DNA from: Pseudomonadota bacterium
GTDB lineage: Bacteria; Desulfobacterota; Desulfovibrionia; Desulfovibrionales; Desulfovibrionaceae
Direction: 5' to 3'
Length of the DNA: 64,000 nt
Assembly: GCA_018822105.1 (NCBI GenBank)
Contig: JAHJLB010000049.1
Coordinates: 34,807-98,806, forward strand
Position numbers and translations under genes: made by a program. Under the pieces are notes generated by a model, which made no database searches, had not been told where the DNA came from, and saw nothing but the letters and a program-made list of their open reading frames with translations. Within the stretch, counting starts at the first letter, position 1, and the number at the start of each line of letters is the position of its first letter. Positions 15,454-23,215 of the stretch are shown here, in pieces.

Positions 15454-17484
15454 CTAGCTCTTCGGCTCCAGCACCACGTCCACCAGCTCATTGGCCTCGG
15501 TGGCCAGCACGATCTTCAGCTGCGAGCGGATGTCTGCCTCCAGGGCCTCGGCCTCGGGCCTGTTGCCTGCGGGCAGGGCCACGGTGTGCACGCCGCCGCG
15601 CAGCGCGGCCAAAACCTTTTCGCGGATGCCGGCCACGGGCAGGAGCACGCCGCCCAGGGACATCTCGCCGGTGAGGGCCACGCCGGGCCTGGCCGGGCGT
15701 CCGGTCAAGAGCGAGAGCAGGGCCATGAGGATGGTCACCCCGGCCGAGGGCCCGTCCTTGGGGATGGCCCCGGCCGGGATGTGGATGTGCAGGTCCTGCT
15801 GGGCGAAGAAGTCCGGGTTGAGGCCGAAGGTCTCGGCGTTGCCGCGGATGTAGGAGAGCGCGGTCTGGGCGGACTCCTTGAGCACGGCGCCGAGGTTGCC
15901 GGTGAGCAGGAGCTGGCCGGTGCCGCGCATGCGCGCCGCCTCCACCAGGACGATCTCGCCGCCGGAATCGCTCCAGACCAGGCCGTTGACCACGCCGGGG
16001 CGCGACACGGGCCGGGCGGACTCGTGGGTGTGGCGGCGGGGCCCCAGCAGGCTCGTCACCAGCGCGGGGTCGACGAGGGTCGGGTAGCTGCCCTGGGCGT
16101 TGCCGGCGGATTCCGGCTTCATGGCCAGGCGCGCCATCTTGCGGCACACGCTGCCGATTTCGCGGTCCAGGTTGCGCACGCCGGCCTCGCGCGTGTAGTC
16201 GCTGATGATGGTGCGCACGGCCTCTGGCGCGAAGACGGGGTAGGGGTGCGTGAGGCCGTGCTCGGCGCACTGGCGCGGCACCATGTGCTTGAGGGCGATC
16301 TGCACCTTTTCGGGCTCGGTGTAGCCGGGGAAGTGCACCACCTCCAGGCGGTCCTGCAGGGGCGCGTCGAGGCGGGAGAGGTCGTTGGCCGTGGCGATGA
16401 ACATGACCTGGGACAGGTCAAAGGGCACGTCCACGTAGAGGTCCATGAACGAGCGGTTCTGCTCGGGGTCCAGCACCTCCAGGAACACCGCGCCGGGGTC
16501 GCCCCGGAAGTCCTGGCCGACCTTGTCGATCTCGTCGAGCATGAGCACGGGGTTGTTCACGCCCAGGCGCCGGATGGCCTGGATGATCTTGCCCGGCATG
16601 GCCCCGACGTAGGTGCGGCGGTGCCCGCGCAGCTCGGCCTCGTCGCGCATCCCGGCCATGGACATGCGGTGGAACTTGCGGCCCAGGGCCTCTGCGATGG
16701 CCATGCCGATGGAGGTCTTGCCCGTGCCCGGGGGGCCGGTGAAGCAGAGCACCGGGCCGCGCGCCGGGGCCAGCTTGACCCGCTTGCCCAGCACGTCGCG
16801 CACGCTCTCGCGCAGGTGGTCCAGGCTGATGGGCTTGGTCAGGTAGTGGGCCGCGCCGGTGCGCATGGCCTCCACGGCGGAAGTCACCGTGGCGAAGCCG
16901 GTGACGATGATGATCTGCGTGCTGGGCGACAGCCGCCCGGCCTCGGCCAAAAGGGTCATGCCGTCCATCTTGTCCATCTTGAGGTCGGTGACGATGAGGT
17001 CGAAGCTCCAGGCGCGCACCAGCTCCAGGGCCTCCAGGCCGTTGGCGGCGGTGCGCACGGCGTAGCCCTCCTTTTTCAGCACGTGCTCCAGGTTGGTGCG
17101 GGCGATCTCCTCGTCGTCGACCACGAGGACGTGCGGCGGGGCGCTGGCGGCCAGGGTGCGCCCGGCCAGGTATTCCAGCAGGCGCTCCTTGACGTGGTCC
17201 AGGCCGAAGTGCCGGTCGCTCAAAATGCGCTCCACGCGCGGGAAGTCCAGGCAGTCCTCGGTGGCGCTGGTCCAGGGCAGGCTGCTCAGCCAGTCGATGT
17301 AGTTGAGCCCGATGGAGTATTCGGCCACGGAGGGGTCGGTCTTGTCCAGCCGGCCCATCTCCTTGGCCACGATGGCCGCCACGGATTCCGGCAGGGCGGC
17401 GCCCTTCACCTGCCCGCGCAGCTCGTCCAGCCCCTTGCCAGTGCTGGGCGCCTGTTCTTCCTCGGGTTTGCGAAAAAATATCAT
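15454..17484 (-). CDS. Lon-family ATP-dependent protease with an inserted response-regulator receiver domain
   Basis: 676 aa, ATG 17484 with AGGAGG upstream. Residues 20-108 are the Lon helical segment that precedes the ATPase (YIDWLSSLPW, DHVKERLLEYLA); the usual N-terminal LAN domain is missing. Residues 118-235 are a complete receiver domain: acidic pair VVDDEE, phospho-Asp167 in VTDLKM, Thr in IVTGFAT, Lys217 in YLTKPI. The AAA+ domain follows (Walker A GPPGTGKTS 250-258, Walker B VLMLDEIDKV). The serine-lysine protease domain has KDGPSAGV (catalytic Ser) and REKVLAALRGG (catalytic Lys), so it looks active. Phosphorylation could gate unfolding or proteolysis. It lies beside a kinase/regulator pair and a stress operon. 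Confidence 0.92.
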   Translation of the reverse strand: MIFFRKPEEEQAPSTGKGLDELRGQVKGAALPESVAAIVAKEMGRLDKTDPSVAEYSIGLNYIDWLSSLPWTSATEDCLDFPRVERILSDRHFGLDHVKERLLEYLAGRTLAASAPPHVLVVDDEEIARTNLEHVLKKEGYAVRTAANGLEALELVRAWSFDLIVTDLKMDKMDGMTLLAEAGRLSPSTQIIIVTGFATVTSAVEAMRTGAAHYLTKPISLDHLRESVRDVLGKRVKLAPARGPVLCFTGPPGTGKTSIGMAIAEALGRKFHRMSMAGMRDEAELRGHRRTYVGAMPGKIIQAIRRLGVNNPVLMLDEIDKVGQDFRGDPGAVFLEVLDPEQNRSFMDLYVDVPFDLSQVMFIATANDLSRLDAPLQDRLEVVHFPGYTEPEKVQIALKHMVPRQCAEHGLTHPYPVFAPEAVRTIISDYTREAGVRNLDREIGSVCRKMARLAMKPESAGNAQGSYPTLVDPALVTSLLGPRRHTHESARPVSRPGVVNGLVWSDSGGEIVLVEAARMRGTGQLLLTGNLGAVLKESAQTALSYIRGNAETFGLNPDFFAQQDLHIHIPAGAIPKDGPSAGVTILMALLSLLTGRPARPGVALTGEMSLGGVLLPVAGIREKVLAALRGGVHTVALPAGNRPEAEALEADIRSQLKIVLATEANELVDVVLEPKS

Positions 17485-17605
17485 CCGATGTCCTCCTGCG
17501 CCGTGAGACGGCGCCTGTTCGCGGCCATTCGTGCCCTGCTTACGCCCGCATTTCCCTTTGTGTCAAAGGCTGTTCCGGGCCCCTGTCTCCGTTGCTTCCG
17601 TCGCG

Positions 17606-17622
17606 TGTTGCAATAGGCAACA
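17606..17622. promoter_or_regulatory. TGTTGC-N5-GCAACA palindrome (copy 1)
   Basis: Perfect 6-bp inverted repeat with spacer AATAG in the 358-bp gap between the divergent lon-like gene and the stress operon. A lone TGTTGC half site lies 31 bp further right at 17637. Its shape fits a dimeric activator enhancer site; the adjacent sigma54 activator is the obvious candidate (inference). Confidence 0.6.
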
Positions 17623-17695
17623 GTGGTTTGGAGAAGTGTTGCATATTGTATTGCCGTGTTATTCAAGGCGGTTGCCCATCACGGTAGTGGCTGAC

Positions 17696-17712
17696 TGTTG
17701 CGGCATGCAACA
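17696..17712. promoter_or_regulatory. TGTTGC-N5-GCAACA palindrome (copy 2)
   Basis: Identical arms and the same 5-bp spacer length (GGCAT) as copy 1, 90 bp away. Two perfect copies in one intergenic region make chance unlikely. It is 130 bp upstream of the 58-aa gene start. Confidence 0.65.
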
Positions 17713-17770
17713 CCCCACGGGCTCCGCCTTCCCTCTCCTGTAAGATTTTTATCTGTGATTCCAGAGGTTT

Positions 17771-17784
17771 GCCATTATCGTGCC
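17771..17784 (-). promoter_or_regulatory. Candidate sigma54 (-24/-12) element, leftward
   Basis: On the minus strand, GGCACG then four bases then TGGC gives the invariant GG-N10-GC with one mismatch to the -12 consensus. It would drive the lon-like gene from about 275 bp upstream, which places the TGTTGC sites downstream of the start point, an uncommon arrangement. No plus-strand GG-N10-GC element was found for the stress operon. Confidence 0.3.
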
Positions 17785-17842
17785 CCACGGTACAGCCCTT
17801 GAAAGAAGCGGGCCAACTGCAACCTTAACCCGAGGGGTCGCC

Positions 17843-18019
17843 ATGAGCACTCTGCGAGACACCATCGAAACCACATTTGTCGCCGCTGCTTTTGCCGAAA
17901 GCAACCTGAAGCAAGAGGCCCTCTCCATCCAGGGCCGCACCGCGAAAGACCAGCCCAAGGCCGAGGCCGCCCGGCCGGACGCCAAGGCCCGCCGCCAGCG
18001 CCCCAGCCTCAAGGCCTAG
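17843..18019 (+). CDS. 58-aa hypothetical protein heading the stress/exporter operon
   Basis: ATG 17843 has GAGGGG 5 bp upstream. An in-frame TTG-like start further left at 17780 gives a longer product but no ribosome-binding site. The protein is small and soluble: a helical N-terminal half with TFVAAAFAESNLKQEA, then a Lys/Ala/Arg-rich basic tail ending RRQRPSLKA. No known family recognised. It lies 22 bp before the Usp-like gene and downstream of the twin palindromes, so it is probably the first gene of that operon. Confidence 0.65.
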   Translation: MSTLRDTIETTFVAAAFAESNLKQEALSIQGRTAKDQPKAEAARPDAKARRQRPSLKA

Positions 18020-18041
18020 CCGGCCTTTGCCGGGAGCAGCC

Positions 18042-18578
18042 ATGCGCAAGTCGACATCCAAAGTCCGCGAGAGCCTGTCCCTGGGCAGCAAGCCGGGAAT
18101 CTCCCTGCAGCTGCGCGGCGGACTGCGCGAGGCCATGGAGACTTACGGCGAGGCCATCTCCATGGCCGAGTCCGGCGAGCTGGGCCTCGCCCGGGAGATC
18201 ATGGGCGACTTCCACGCCGAGCACCGCAAGATCCTGGTGCTGGCGGAGGGAGACGGCGTGCCGGAGCCCATGGTCGCCTATGCGGTGAACCTGGCCGAGC
18301 GCCTGGGGTTTGACCTGGTGCTGCTGAGCGTGGGCCCGGCCTCCCGCAGCGGCTTGCGCTTCGAGGAGCGGACCCGCGCCGCCGGGCAGCCCCTGCTCGA
18401 CGAGGCCGCCCGGCGCGGCGTGGCCTGCGCGCATCTTCTACGCCAGGGCCCCCGCGACGAGGTCCTGAACGCCGTGAGCGTGGAGCTCAGGCGGGTGGAG
18501 TTCGTCATCACCCGCAGGCCCGAGGCCGAAAGGCGGCATGCGGCGCTGACCGTTCCGGAGTTTTCGTTGAAATGCTGA
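18042..18578 (+). CDS. Universal stress protein-like protein with N-terminal extension
   Basis: 178 aa from ATG 18042 (GGGAG 5 bp upstream). Residues about 63-170 follow the Usp alpha/beta fold (KILVLAEGDGV... VAYAVNLAERLGFDLVLLSVG) and end in a strand resembling the family's last beta strand. The ATP-binding G-2x-G-9x-G(S/T) signature is not evident, so it may belong to the non-nucleotide-binding class. The first 60 residues are an extra helical region not typical of Usp. It is cotranscribed with the 58-aa gene. Fold assignment is moderately sure; function beyond stress response is unknown. Confidence 0.65.
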   Translation: MRKSTSKVRESLSLGSKPGISLQLRGGLREAMETYGEAISMAESGELGLAREIMGDFHAEHRKILVLAEGDGVPEPMVAYAVNLAERLGFDLVLLSVGPASRSGLRFEERTRAAGQPLLDEAARRGVACAHLLRQGPRDEVLNAVSVELRRVEFVITRRPEAERRHAALTVPEFSLKC

Positions 18579-18657
18579 CGGTCCGTCCCCTGGGCGGCCT
18601 AATACACAGTCCTGATATGGCGGCGGAGCCGTCAAATACATACAGACGGAGGATCAA

Positions 18658-18954
18658 ATGGCTCATGAGATGACGAAGAAGCAGGCCGTGGTGCGGATGA
18701 TCGGCTTTGGCGCGGCCAGCGCCGCCGTGTATGGCGCGATATTCTATTTCTCCAACCCCATCACCGAGATGTTCTCGCGCGGCGGGGTCTACGCCGCCAT
18801 GCCCATCGCCACGGTGTTCCTGGTCTCCTACGTGCACGGAGGCTTTGCCTCCAACCTCTGGACGGCCCTCGGCATCAACGCCAGGCAGCCGGCCAAGACC
18901 CTGCAGCCCGCCGCAACCAAGCGCCCCGAAGTGCGCGCCACCCTGAACGCCTAA
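18658..18954 (+). CDS. 98-aa hypothetical membrane protein
   Basis: ATG 18658 with GGAGG 6 bp upstream. There are two hydrophobic helices (about 12-32 and 45-65), a short loop between them, and a polar, Ala/Lys/Pro-rich C-terminal tail of about 30 residues. It sits 28 bp before the TauE/SafE gene and is probably translated from the same message. A role as a small partner of that transporter is inferred from position only. No family recognised. Confidence 0.7.
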   Translation: MAHEMTKKQAVVRMIGFGAASAAVYGAIFYFSNPITEMFSRGGVYAAMPIATVFLVSYVHGGFASNLWTALGINARQPAKTLQPAATKRPEVRATLNA

Positions 18955-18982
18955 TCAGCGCGCCAGCCGAAAGGAGACACCA

Positions 18983-20047
18983 ATGGACGTCGCACTCGAC
19001 ACCCTGAAATTCATCGACCTGTCCACTTCCAGCATCATCTTCCTGTTCATCGTCGGCTTCATTGGCGGCCTGGTGAGCGGGTTCATCGGCTCCGGCGGGG
19101 CCTTTGTGCTCACCCCGGGCATGATGAGCCTGGGCGTCCCCGGCACCGTGGCCGTGGCCAGCAACATGTGCCACAAGTTCCCCAAGGCCCTGGTGGGCGC
19201 CATCAAGCGCTTCCGCTACGGCCAGGTGGACATCAAGCTCGGCCTGGTCATGGCCGTCAGCGCCGGCGTTGGCGTGCAGGTCGGCATCAAGCTCCAGCGG
19301 ATGATCCTTGAAAAATGGGGCCAGTCCGGCTCCAACCTCTACGTGAGCCTGTCCTTTGTGGCCGTGCTGGTCCTGGTCGGCGGCTACGTCTTCTACGACG
19401 CCATGACCGCCGACAAGGGCGGCAAGCCCAAGGCCGGCGCCACCCTGGCCCAGCGCCTGCAGAAGCTTGAGATCTGGCCCATGATGACCTTCAAGACCGC
19501 CGGGGTGCGCATCTCCATGTGGTTCACCATCCCCGTGGGCTTCGCCACCGGCATGCTGGCCGCCACCATCGCCGTGGGCGGCTTCGTGGGCGTGCCGGGC
19601 ATGATCTACGTCATCGGCGCCAGCGGCCTCGTGGCCTCGGCCACGGAGCTGGTCATCGCCTTTGTCATGGGCCTGGGCGGCACCATCAACTGGGCCATGC
19701 ACGGCATGGTCGACATCCGCCTCACCGTCATCATCCTGGCCGGGTCGCTCCTGGGCGTGCAGCTCGGCGCCATCGGAACCACCCTGGTCAAGGAATCCAT
19801 GATCAAGTTCGTCATGGGCTCCATCATGCTCATCGTGGCCATCTCCCGCGGCCTGGCCGTGCCCAAGTATCTGGCCGAGCTCGGCGTCATGGACGTGGCC
19901 CCGGAGACCGTTGCCATCATGGACAAGGCCAGCTTCCTCATCATGTGCGCCGCCCTGACCTTCGGCGCGGTGATCATCCTGGGCAGCATGTACAAGGCCC
20001 GCAAGGCCAACGCCAAGCAGGACCGCGAGGCCTTCGGCCAGGCATAG
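18983..20047 (+). CDS. TauE/SafE-family membrane transporter (putative sulfite/organosulfur exporter)
   Basis: 354 aa, ATG 18983 with AAAGGAG upstream. It has eight or more membrane helices. The glycine-rich first half (GFIGGLVSGFIGSGGAFVLTPGMM) and second-half repeat (FATGMLAATIAVGGFVGVPGM) are the two duplicated motifs of the TauE/SafE (DUF81) family, which exports sulfite, sulfoacetate and related anions. In a sulfate-reducing relative, sulfite or another sulfur anion is the natural guess, but the substrate cannot be read. It is the last gene before a strong terminator, in an operon headed by stress genes. Confidence 0.85.
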   Translation: MDVALDTLKFIDLSTSSIIFLFIVGFIGGLVSGFIGSGGAFVLTPGMMSLGVPGTVAVASNMCHKFPKALVGAIKRFRYGQVDIKLGLVMAVSAGVGVQVGIKLQRMILEKWGQSGSNLYVSLSFVAVLVLVGGYVFYDAMTADKGGKPKAGATLAQRLQKLEIWPMMTFKTAGVRISMWFTIPVGFATGMLAATIAVGGFVGVPGMIYVIGASGLVASATELVIAFVMGLGGTINWAMHGMVDIRLTVIILAGSLLGVQLGAIGTTLVKESMIKFVMGSIMLIVAISRGLAVPKYLAELGVMDVAPETVAIMDKASFLIMCAALTFGAVIILGSMYKARKANAKQDREAFGQA

Positions 20048-20068
20048 CCAACCGCCATTCCCAGCCTC

Positions 20069-20115
20069 GGCCTGCGCTTCGCCCCTGACATGGGGTGGGG
20101 CGCAGGCCCTTTTTT
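20069..20115 (+). terminator. Rho-independent terminator after the TauE operon
   Basis: GGCCTGCG/CGCAGGCC outer stem with inner CCCC/GGGG pairing, followed by six T. It marks the right edge of the left core region. I see no gene in the following 260 bp. Confidence 0.85.
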
Positions 20116-20375
20116 GTGTGGATTGGCGCGCGACAGCCTTACCGGGCTGCGGCCTCCCTGTGGACAGCACTGCCCTTTGCCCGCCAGGGCCGCCCATCCG
20201 CGGCCTCAGGCCTGAACGCGGACATCTGCCGGCTTGCTTTCGACAGGGCCTTCGCCCAGCGCCACCGAAAGCCTGGTGGCCGTCGGGCACAGGGTGCTGG
20301 CGTGGGCAGCGGCGAGGCCAGAATATTGCGTGCGCGGCGCACAGAGCGGACCGGGCCTTGCAGCCCCCGGTCCGC

Positions 20376-20410
20376 ATTCTCAAGTTGGGTGATCCGAATT
20401 CTCAAATTGG
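20376..20410. repeat. 22-bp-period direct repeat pair, copy L (putative transposon end)
   Basis: ATTCTCAAGTTGG at 20376 and ATTCTCAAATTGG at 20398, exactly 22 bp apart and preceded by CCCCCGGTCCGC. The same layout occurs at 50715/50737 and, with a different core sequence, at 60048/60070. Each time it lies about 90-130 bp downstream of a tRNA-Ala 3' end. Confidence 0.6.
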
Positions 20411-20473
20411 CTGAGTGCTTACAATGAGTTGCGCGCGGGTTTACTCCGTGGGACAAATTTGTGGGGCGGAACG

Positions 20474-20504
20474 AAAAAAGGGTCCACGAGAATTCTCGTA
20501 AACC
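20474..20504 (-). terminator. Terminator of the decayed tRNA-Ala copy
   Basis: On the minus strand, a 10-bp imperfect stem (GGTTTACGAG / CTCGTGGACC) with an AATT loop and a T-run. It is positionally equivalent to the terminators of the two intact tRNA-Ala genes. Confidence 0.6.
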
Positions 20505-20515
20505 ATTGATTTTCC

Positions 20516-20575
20516 AGGTTGAGCTGGAGGGAATTGAGCCCACGGCCTCTTGAATGCCATTCAAAAAGACAGCCC
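20516..20575 (-). pseudogene. tRNA-Ala(GGC) remnant: 3' half only
   Basis: The bases from the acceptor 3' strand through the T arm and anticodon arm match the intact tRNA-Ala genes at 50866 and 60162, with a few changes (CCA end altered, one T-loop change). Identity stops after the anticodon stem; the D arm, 5' acceptor strand and promoter are missing. The gene is dead and marks the left edge of accessory region A. Confidence 0.8.
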
Positions 20576-20610
20576 AATATGTCCTGAAATTGTTCGCATA
20601 TTTTGTGCCC

Positions 20611-20663
20611 GCACTACAAAAATACGACCTTTTGGGGACATTTGTAGTGCAGATTTGTAGTGC
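20611..20663. repeat. Three copies of TTTGTAGTGC (one inverted, two direct with 13-bp period)
   Basis: GCACTACAAA at 20611 and TTTGTAGTGC at 20641 and 20654. A related pair TGTAGTGCA/TGTCGTGCA with the same 13-bp period lies at 50797/50810 beside the next tRNA-Ala. Protein-binding or element-end repeats are possible. Confidence 0.45.
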
Positions 20664-20758
20664 AAACCACCAGCAAACTGTTTGATAGAAGACCTCTTCC
20701 TCTGCCCATCCAGCGCGGCAGGGAGTGCTTCAAGCCGACCCAGCATTGCGCTGGACTA

Positions 20759-20791
20759 TTCCTTAACCGGCATGACGTGGATGGCCTTGAT
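20759..20791 (-). pseudogene. Fragment of a mop (molybdopterin-binding protein) gene 3' end
   Basis: About 25 identical bases to the 3' end of the intact mop gene at 45520-45729 (encoding IKAIHVMPVKE and stop). Upstream sequence is unrelated. A leftover of rearrangement or of a second copy. Confidence 0.7.
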
Positions 20792-20847
20792 GAGGCCATG
20801 ACCTCGTCGTCCGGCTTGACTCCTCTGTCCGGCCAGACTAACAATTC

Positions 20848-21012
20848 TCTTGTTCGGTGCCCGCAAGGGCGAAGAGGGAATCCCGTGAAATTCGGGAGCG
20901 GACCCGCCGCCGTGAGCCCCGCATAAAGTCGACCCCCGCGTGTGCCACTGGGAGGAATTCCGGGAAGGCCGGGGCCGACGGGGTGAGTCGGAAGACCTGC
21001 CGGATATGACTT
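20848..21012 (+). promoter_or_regulatory. Cobalamin riboswitch
   Basis: The conserved B12 riboswitch core is visible in order: a small P3-like GCCCGCAAGGGC hairpin, AGAGGGAA, GTGAAATTC, GAGCGGACCCGCC, the B12-box type GCCACTG at 20944, and GGAAGACCTGCC closing the aptamer near 20990-21001. It lies upstream of a factor-independent terminator and the cbiK-like gene, so adenosyl- or other cobalamin should shut the downstream genes off. Limits are approximate. Confidence 0.88.
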
Positions 21013-21073
21013 GTGTTTCCTGTCGGCAACGAGGGCTTTTGCCCGACAGGACTTGAAGGGGACGAATACGGGC

Positions 21074-21110
21074 ATCCCTTTCCGCCTTGAGCGCGGGAAG
21101 GGATTTTTTT
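21074..21110 (+). terminator. Riboswitch expression-platform terminator
   Basis: 12-bp stem (one G-T pair) with a 7-nt loop followed by seven T, ending 40 bp before the cbiK-like start. A second hairpin (CCTGTCGG/CCGACAGG, about 21024-21052) lies between aptamer and terminator and may be the competing fold. Confidence 0.85.
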
Positions 21111-21149
21111 ATTCTCCCCGCACCTGCCCCTCCGCATTGGAGGTCTTTC

Positions 21150-22043
21150 ATGCGCATCCCCACCTTTCCTTTGGTTCTTCGTCTCCTGCTGCTCGCCGTC
21201 CTGGCGTTGCCTCTGGCACTGCCCGATATGGCCCAGGCTGGGCACAAGGCTCCGGACAAGCGCGGCATCCTGCTCGTGGCCTTCGGCACCAGTGTGCCCG
21301 AGGCCGTCAGCGCCATCGACGCCCTGAAACAGCAGACAGAGGCCGCCTTCCCCGGCGTCCCCGTGCGCATGGCCTATTCGTCCAAGATCATCCGCGACAA
21401 GATTGCCGGGGAAGGAGTCACTAAAAAATCCCCAGCCCAGGCCCTGGCCGACATGGCCGCCGAGGGCTTCACTGAGGTCGCCGTGCAGTCCCTGCACGCC
21501 ATCCCCGGCCGCGAGTATTCCGACATCAAGGCCACGGCCGAGGCCTTTCAGGCCATGCCCAAGGGGATTAGGAAGGTCACAGTGGGCCGCCCCCTGCTCT
21601 ATTCCCACGAGGACATCGCCAAAGCCGCCGAGGCCATCCTGCTCTCCCTGCCCAAATACAAGAAGGGTGCGGCCGTGTTGCTCATGGGCCATGGCACGGA
21701 CCACCCGGCCAACGCCGCCTACGCCGCCCTGCAACTGGCCCTGTGGAAGCATGACCAGAGCGTCTTCATCGCCACAGTGGAGGGCACTCCCGGCCTGGAC
21801 GAGATCATCCCGGTGCTCAAGCGCCAGGGAGTGCGGGCAGCGCACCTCGTGCCCCTCATGAGCGTTGCTGGCGACCACGCCCTCAACGACATGGCTGGCA
21901 AGGACGATGATTCCTGGGCCTCCAAGCTCAAGACTGCGGGCATCGCCAGCACCCCCGTGCTGGTGGGCCTGGGCAGCCGCCCAGCCGTGGCAGGACTGTG
22001 GATCGACCACCTGCGCGATGCGGTGAAGGAACTCGGAGAATAG
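21150..22043 (+). CDS. cbiK: Periplasmic sirohydrochlorin cobaltochelatase-like protein (CbiK-P type)
   Basis: 297 aa, ATG 21150 with GGAGG 6 bp upstream. A cleavable signal peptide (about residues 1-30, ending DMAQA) exports it. Class II chelatase fold: GILLVAFGTSVPEA at the start of the mature protein, metal-site histidines His181 (MGHGTDH) and His243 (AGDHALNDM), and the conserved SLHAIPGREY. Cytoplasmic CbiK inserts cobalt into sirohydrochlorin in anaerobic B12 synthesis. Exported versions are known in Desulfovibrio, where a heme- or metal-scavenging role has been proposed. The riboswitch upstream ties it to corrinoid or cobalt status. A binding protein follows. Confidence 0.9.
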   Translation: MRIPTFPLVLRLLLLAVLALPLALPDMAQAGHKAPDKRGILLVAFGTSVPEAVSAIDALKQQTEAAFPGVPVRMAYSSKIIRDKIAGEGVTKKSPAQALADMAAEGFTEVAVQSLHAIPGREYSDIKATAEAFQAMPKGIRKVTVGRPLLYSHEDIAKAAEAILLSLPKYKKGAAVLLMGHGTDHPANAAYAALQLALWKHDQSVFIATVEGTPGLDEIIPVLKRQGVRAAHLVPLMSVAGDHALNDMAGKDDDSWASKLKTAGIASTPVLVGLGSRPAVAGLWIDHLRDAVKELGE

Positions 22044-22190
22044 CCCGGACTTGGCAGAGGAAGGGCCAGCGCGCGCAAGGCCGCGCTGCCCTGCTTCTGC
22101 CTATGGCTGATCTGTCCGGAGCAGTGGCGCCCTGCGCCCTGGACGGCCCCACAGCCAATGTATTCCCGAAAGCATCCAAGGAGGACATCT

Positions 22191-23165
22191 ATGCTGCGGA
22201 CATCCACATGGCCCAGCCCCCTGCCATCGGCGCGTCCCAAGCGCATCTGGCACCTGGCGCTGGCCCTCGTGCTGCTCTGTTCGTCTCAAGCTCGGGCGGA
22301 TATCAGCGTCACCGACGACCAGGGCCAGACCATCGTCCTGGCACGCCCGGCTCAGCGCGTCATTGCGCTCTACGGCGCGCTCAACGAAATCCTGGACGGC
22401 CTGGGCCAGACCAGCCGCATCGTGGCGCGCGCCAATGCGGACGAAACGCCCGCGCGCATCACAAAGCTGCCGAGCATCGGCACGCACAGACGACCGAACA
22501 TCGAGGCCGTGCTGGCCCAGAAGCCCGACCTGGTGCTGCAAATGGCTGGCCGCAAGGAGACCTCCCAGTCTGTGGAAGCGCTCAAGAAACACGGGGTGCG
22601 CGTGGCCGTGTTCCGGGCGTCGAGCTTCACAGAGTTGTTCAGCATCATCCGCCGCGTGGGTGCGCTCACCGGAGCGGATGCCCAGGCCGAAGACATGGTG
22701 CGCGGTATGGAGACGCGGCTTGCGGCGCTGGATGCGAGGATAGCGAACACGGCGGAGCGCCCGCGTGTCTTCTTCGAGGTGCATTCGCCAAACATGTATG
22801 GGGCCGGGCAATCAAGCGTCGTGGCGGAGATCATCAACCATGCAGGAGGCGTCAACTGCGTGGAAGAGCGCGTCCAGTTCGCGCACCTGAGCGAGGAGGA
22901 ACTCATGCGGCTCAAGCCAGAGGCCTACCTCATCCAGCGCGGCCCCATGAACCGCTCCCCGCTACCGCTCACGGCACGCCCACGCCTGCGCACCCTGCCC
23001 GCCACCCAGAGCGGCCGGGCCTGGTTCGTGGACGAACTGAAGTACTCGCGTCCAGGCCCGCGCAACGTCGATGCAGCCGAGGAACTGGCCGGACTGCTGC
23101 ACCCGGAACTCGTAAACCAAGGCGTCAAGCCCCCCAAGGACTCCAAGCATAAGAACAAGAAATAA
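22191..23165 (+). CDS. ABC-type iron-siderophore/corrinoid periplasmic binding protein
   Basis: 324 aa from ATG 22191 (AAGGAGG 6 bp upstream; an upstream in-frame ATG has none). Signal peptide with core LALALVLLCSSQARA. Class III binding-protein fold of the BtuF/FhuD type: VTDDQGQTIVLARPAQRVIALYGALNEILDGLG near the start and EAVLAQKPDLVL at the lobe boundary. The tail is Lys/His-rich (DSKHKNKK). No permease or ATPase is cotranscribed; it may share the FecCD/FecE pair at 28.6-30.4 kb or act as a tetrapyrrole shuttle with the upstream chelatase (inference). Confidence 0.82.
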   Translation: MLRTSTWPSPLPSARPKRIWHLALALVLLCSSQARADISVTDDQGQTIVLARPAQRVIALYGALNEILDGLGQTSRIVARANADETPARITKLPSIGTHRRPNIEAVLAQKPDLVLQMAGRKETSQSVEALKKHGVRVAVFRASSFTELFSIIRRVGALTGADAQAEDMVRGMETRLAALDARIANTAERPRVFFEVHSPNMYGAGQSSVVAEIINHAGGVNCVEERVQFAHLSEEELMRLKPEAYLIQRGPMNRSPLPLTARPRLRTLPATQSGRAWFVDELKYSRPGPRNVDAAEELAGLLHPELVNQGVKPPKDSKHKNKK

Positions 23166-23215
23166 TCCGCCGGGGCACCCGGCCTAGCATCGGCGATGGA
23201 GGTGGGCGGGTTGTT

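Noticed and set aside
17713..17842. Rightward sigma54 promoter for the stress operon
   Set aside because: No plus-strand GG-N10-GC element with a reasonable -24 sequence was found.
20116..20375. Possible mom or transposase remnant left of the L repeats
   Set aside because: No frame matches the mom C-terminus; only the last 50 bp or so resemble the region after the mom remnant at 50.67 kb.
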